DNA of 64,000 bases from Gordionus sp. m RMFG-2023 (Eukaryota; Nematomorpha; Gordioida; Chordodea; Parachordodidae): positions 449,671-513,670 of the forward strand of contig NC_088776.1 in assembly GCF_954871325.1 (NCBI RefSeq). Direction: 5' to 3'. Position 1 is the first letter of the stretch. Every line of letters starts with the position of its first letter. The position numbers and the translations under genes are program-made. This document shows, one piece after another, positions 63,668-64,000 of the stretch. Under the pieces are notes generated by a model that did not search any database, was not told the origin of the DNA, and saw only the letters and a program-made list of their open reading frames with translations.

Positions 63668-63994
63668 GTCGTACAAACTTGCTAGAACAAAAATATACAA
63701 TGCTTTGTGACCCAAAAACATAATTAGCTATCGCGAAACTTGACAGACTCCTCCTAAACGCAGAAAATTTGGAAAGTTGTTATTGGATAAAAGATACTCG
63801 ATTCAAACAATAAAATCTATGCAGGTTTAAAAAAAAATAATTAAAAAAAAGAAAAACTAATAAAATTATTCTTTTTTATTTTATAGATCATGCTTTTCCT
63901 ATTAACATGGTTGCCGGTTCAAGAATTAATTAATGGATGGACAGAGAGTGAGGTAGATAAATTAATAAATAAATTTGATGGAGAAAGGGAATAA
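63668..63994 (+). pseudogene. Possible decayed exons of an unknown gene at the window edge
   Basis: From 63668 a frame reads RTNLLEQKYTMLCDPKT, a stop, then LAIAKLDRLLLNAENLESCY and WIKDTRFKQ, a stop. That is a long protein-like run with two in-frame stops after an acceptor-like attag. After ttttatag, 63887-63994 reads IMLFLLTWLPVQELINGW, then TESEVDKLINKFDGERE, ending in three consecutive stop codons. I do not recognise either piece. They could be the last exons of one gene, the first decayed, or chance. The second has the better exon-like form (strong acceptor, open, natural residue mix). Confidence 0.3.
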
Positions 63995-64000
63995 TGATAG

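Overview
The window reads as nuclear DNA of an AT-rich invertebrate animal. Four things point there: spliced genes with GT-AG introns, a gene of the DBHS family (the NONO/SFPQ/PSPC1 and Drosophila NonA family, known from animals), abundant simple-sequence and satellite DNA, and many class II transposons (hAT, MULE, Helitron, PIF/Harbinger-like MITEs). I saw no prokaryotic gene organisation, rRNA, intact tRNA or CRISPR array. I recognised no LTR or virus-like element. The species cannot be named from this sequence.

Layout. 0-13 kb is repeat-rich: five AAAG/CTTT tetranucleotide arrays, poly-G runs, GC-rich accgg/cggtt palindromic repeat patches, decayed MITEs, one GC-rich exon of an unknown single-pass membrane protein on the minus strand (9881-10636), and a 28-bp minisatellite with TTAGGG-like cores (11133-11565). 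13-15.2 kb holds a MITE and a short decayed hAT element with terminal inverted repeats and a perfect 8-bp target duplication. 18.8-20.1 kb holds a decayed AGC-type protein kinase pseudogene that still shows its exon-intron layout and carries a MITE in one intron. 21-24 kb is AT-rich, with a GC hairpin, a Harbinger-like MITE nested in a hexamer repeat, and a CRE-palindrome 16-mer array.

23.5-33.5 kb is one repeat-dominated block. It is flanked by two direct copies of a sequence that carries TGACGTCA repeats. Inside are a Helitron 3' end (minus strand), an uninterrupted MULE-type transposase ORF, a 3.1-kb satellite of a 41-bp unit with a 1.53-kb higher-order duplication, and a 421-bp higher-order repeat.

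34.2-46.9 kb is the one convincing complete host gene: a DBHS paraspeckle-type RNA-binding protein of 8 exons and 487 codons. Five of its seven introns are only 42-47 bp, and one intron is 10.7 kb. That large intron holds a 2.93-kb hAT transposon in antisense orientation with a perfect 8-bp target duplication, plus a second hAT remnant. From 47 kb to the end the DNA is mostly AT-rich and apparently non-coding. Exceptions are a CAGTGGCGTAGC MITE (50.8-51.2 kb), another hAT remnant (53.7 kb), a Helitron with a tRNA-like Pol III module and triplicated exon-like segments (60.4-62.3 kb), two MITEs with target duplications, and a possible terminal exon at the window edge.

The strongest observations are the Helitron with the internal tRNA-like module, the CRE-flanked satellite/MULE/Helitron block, and the DBHS gene architecture. 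All calls come from reading the sequence; no database search was run.
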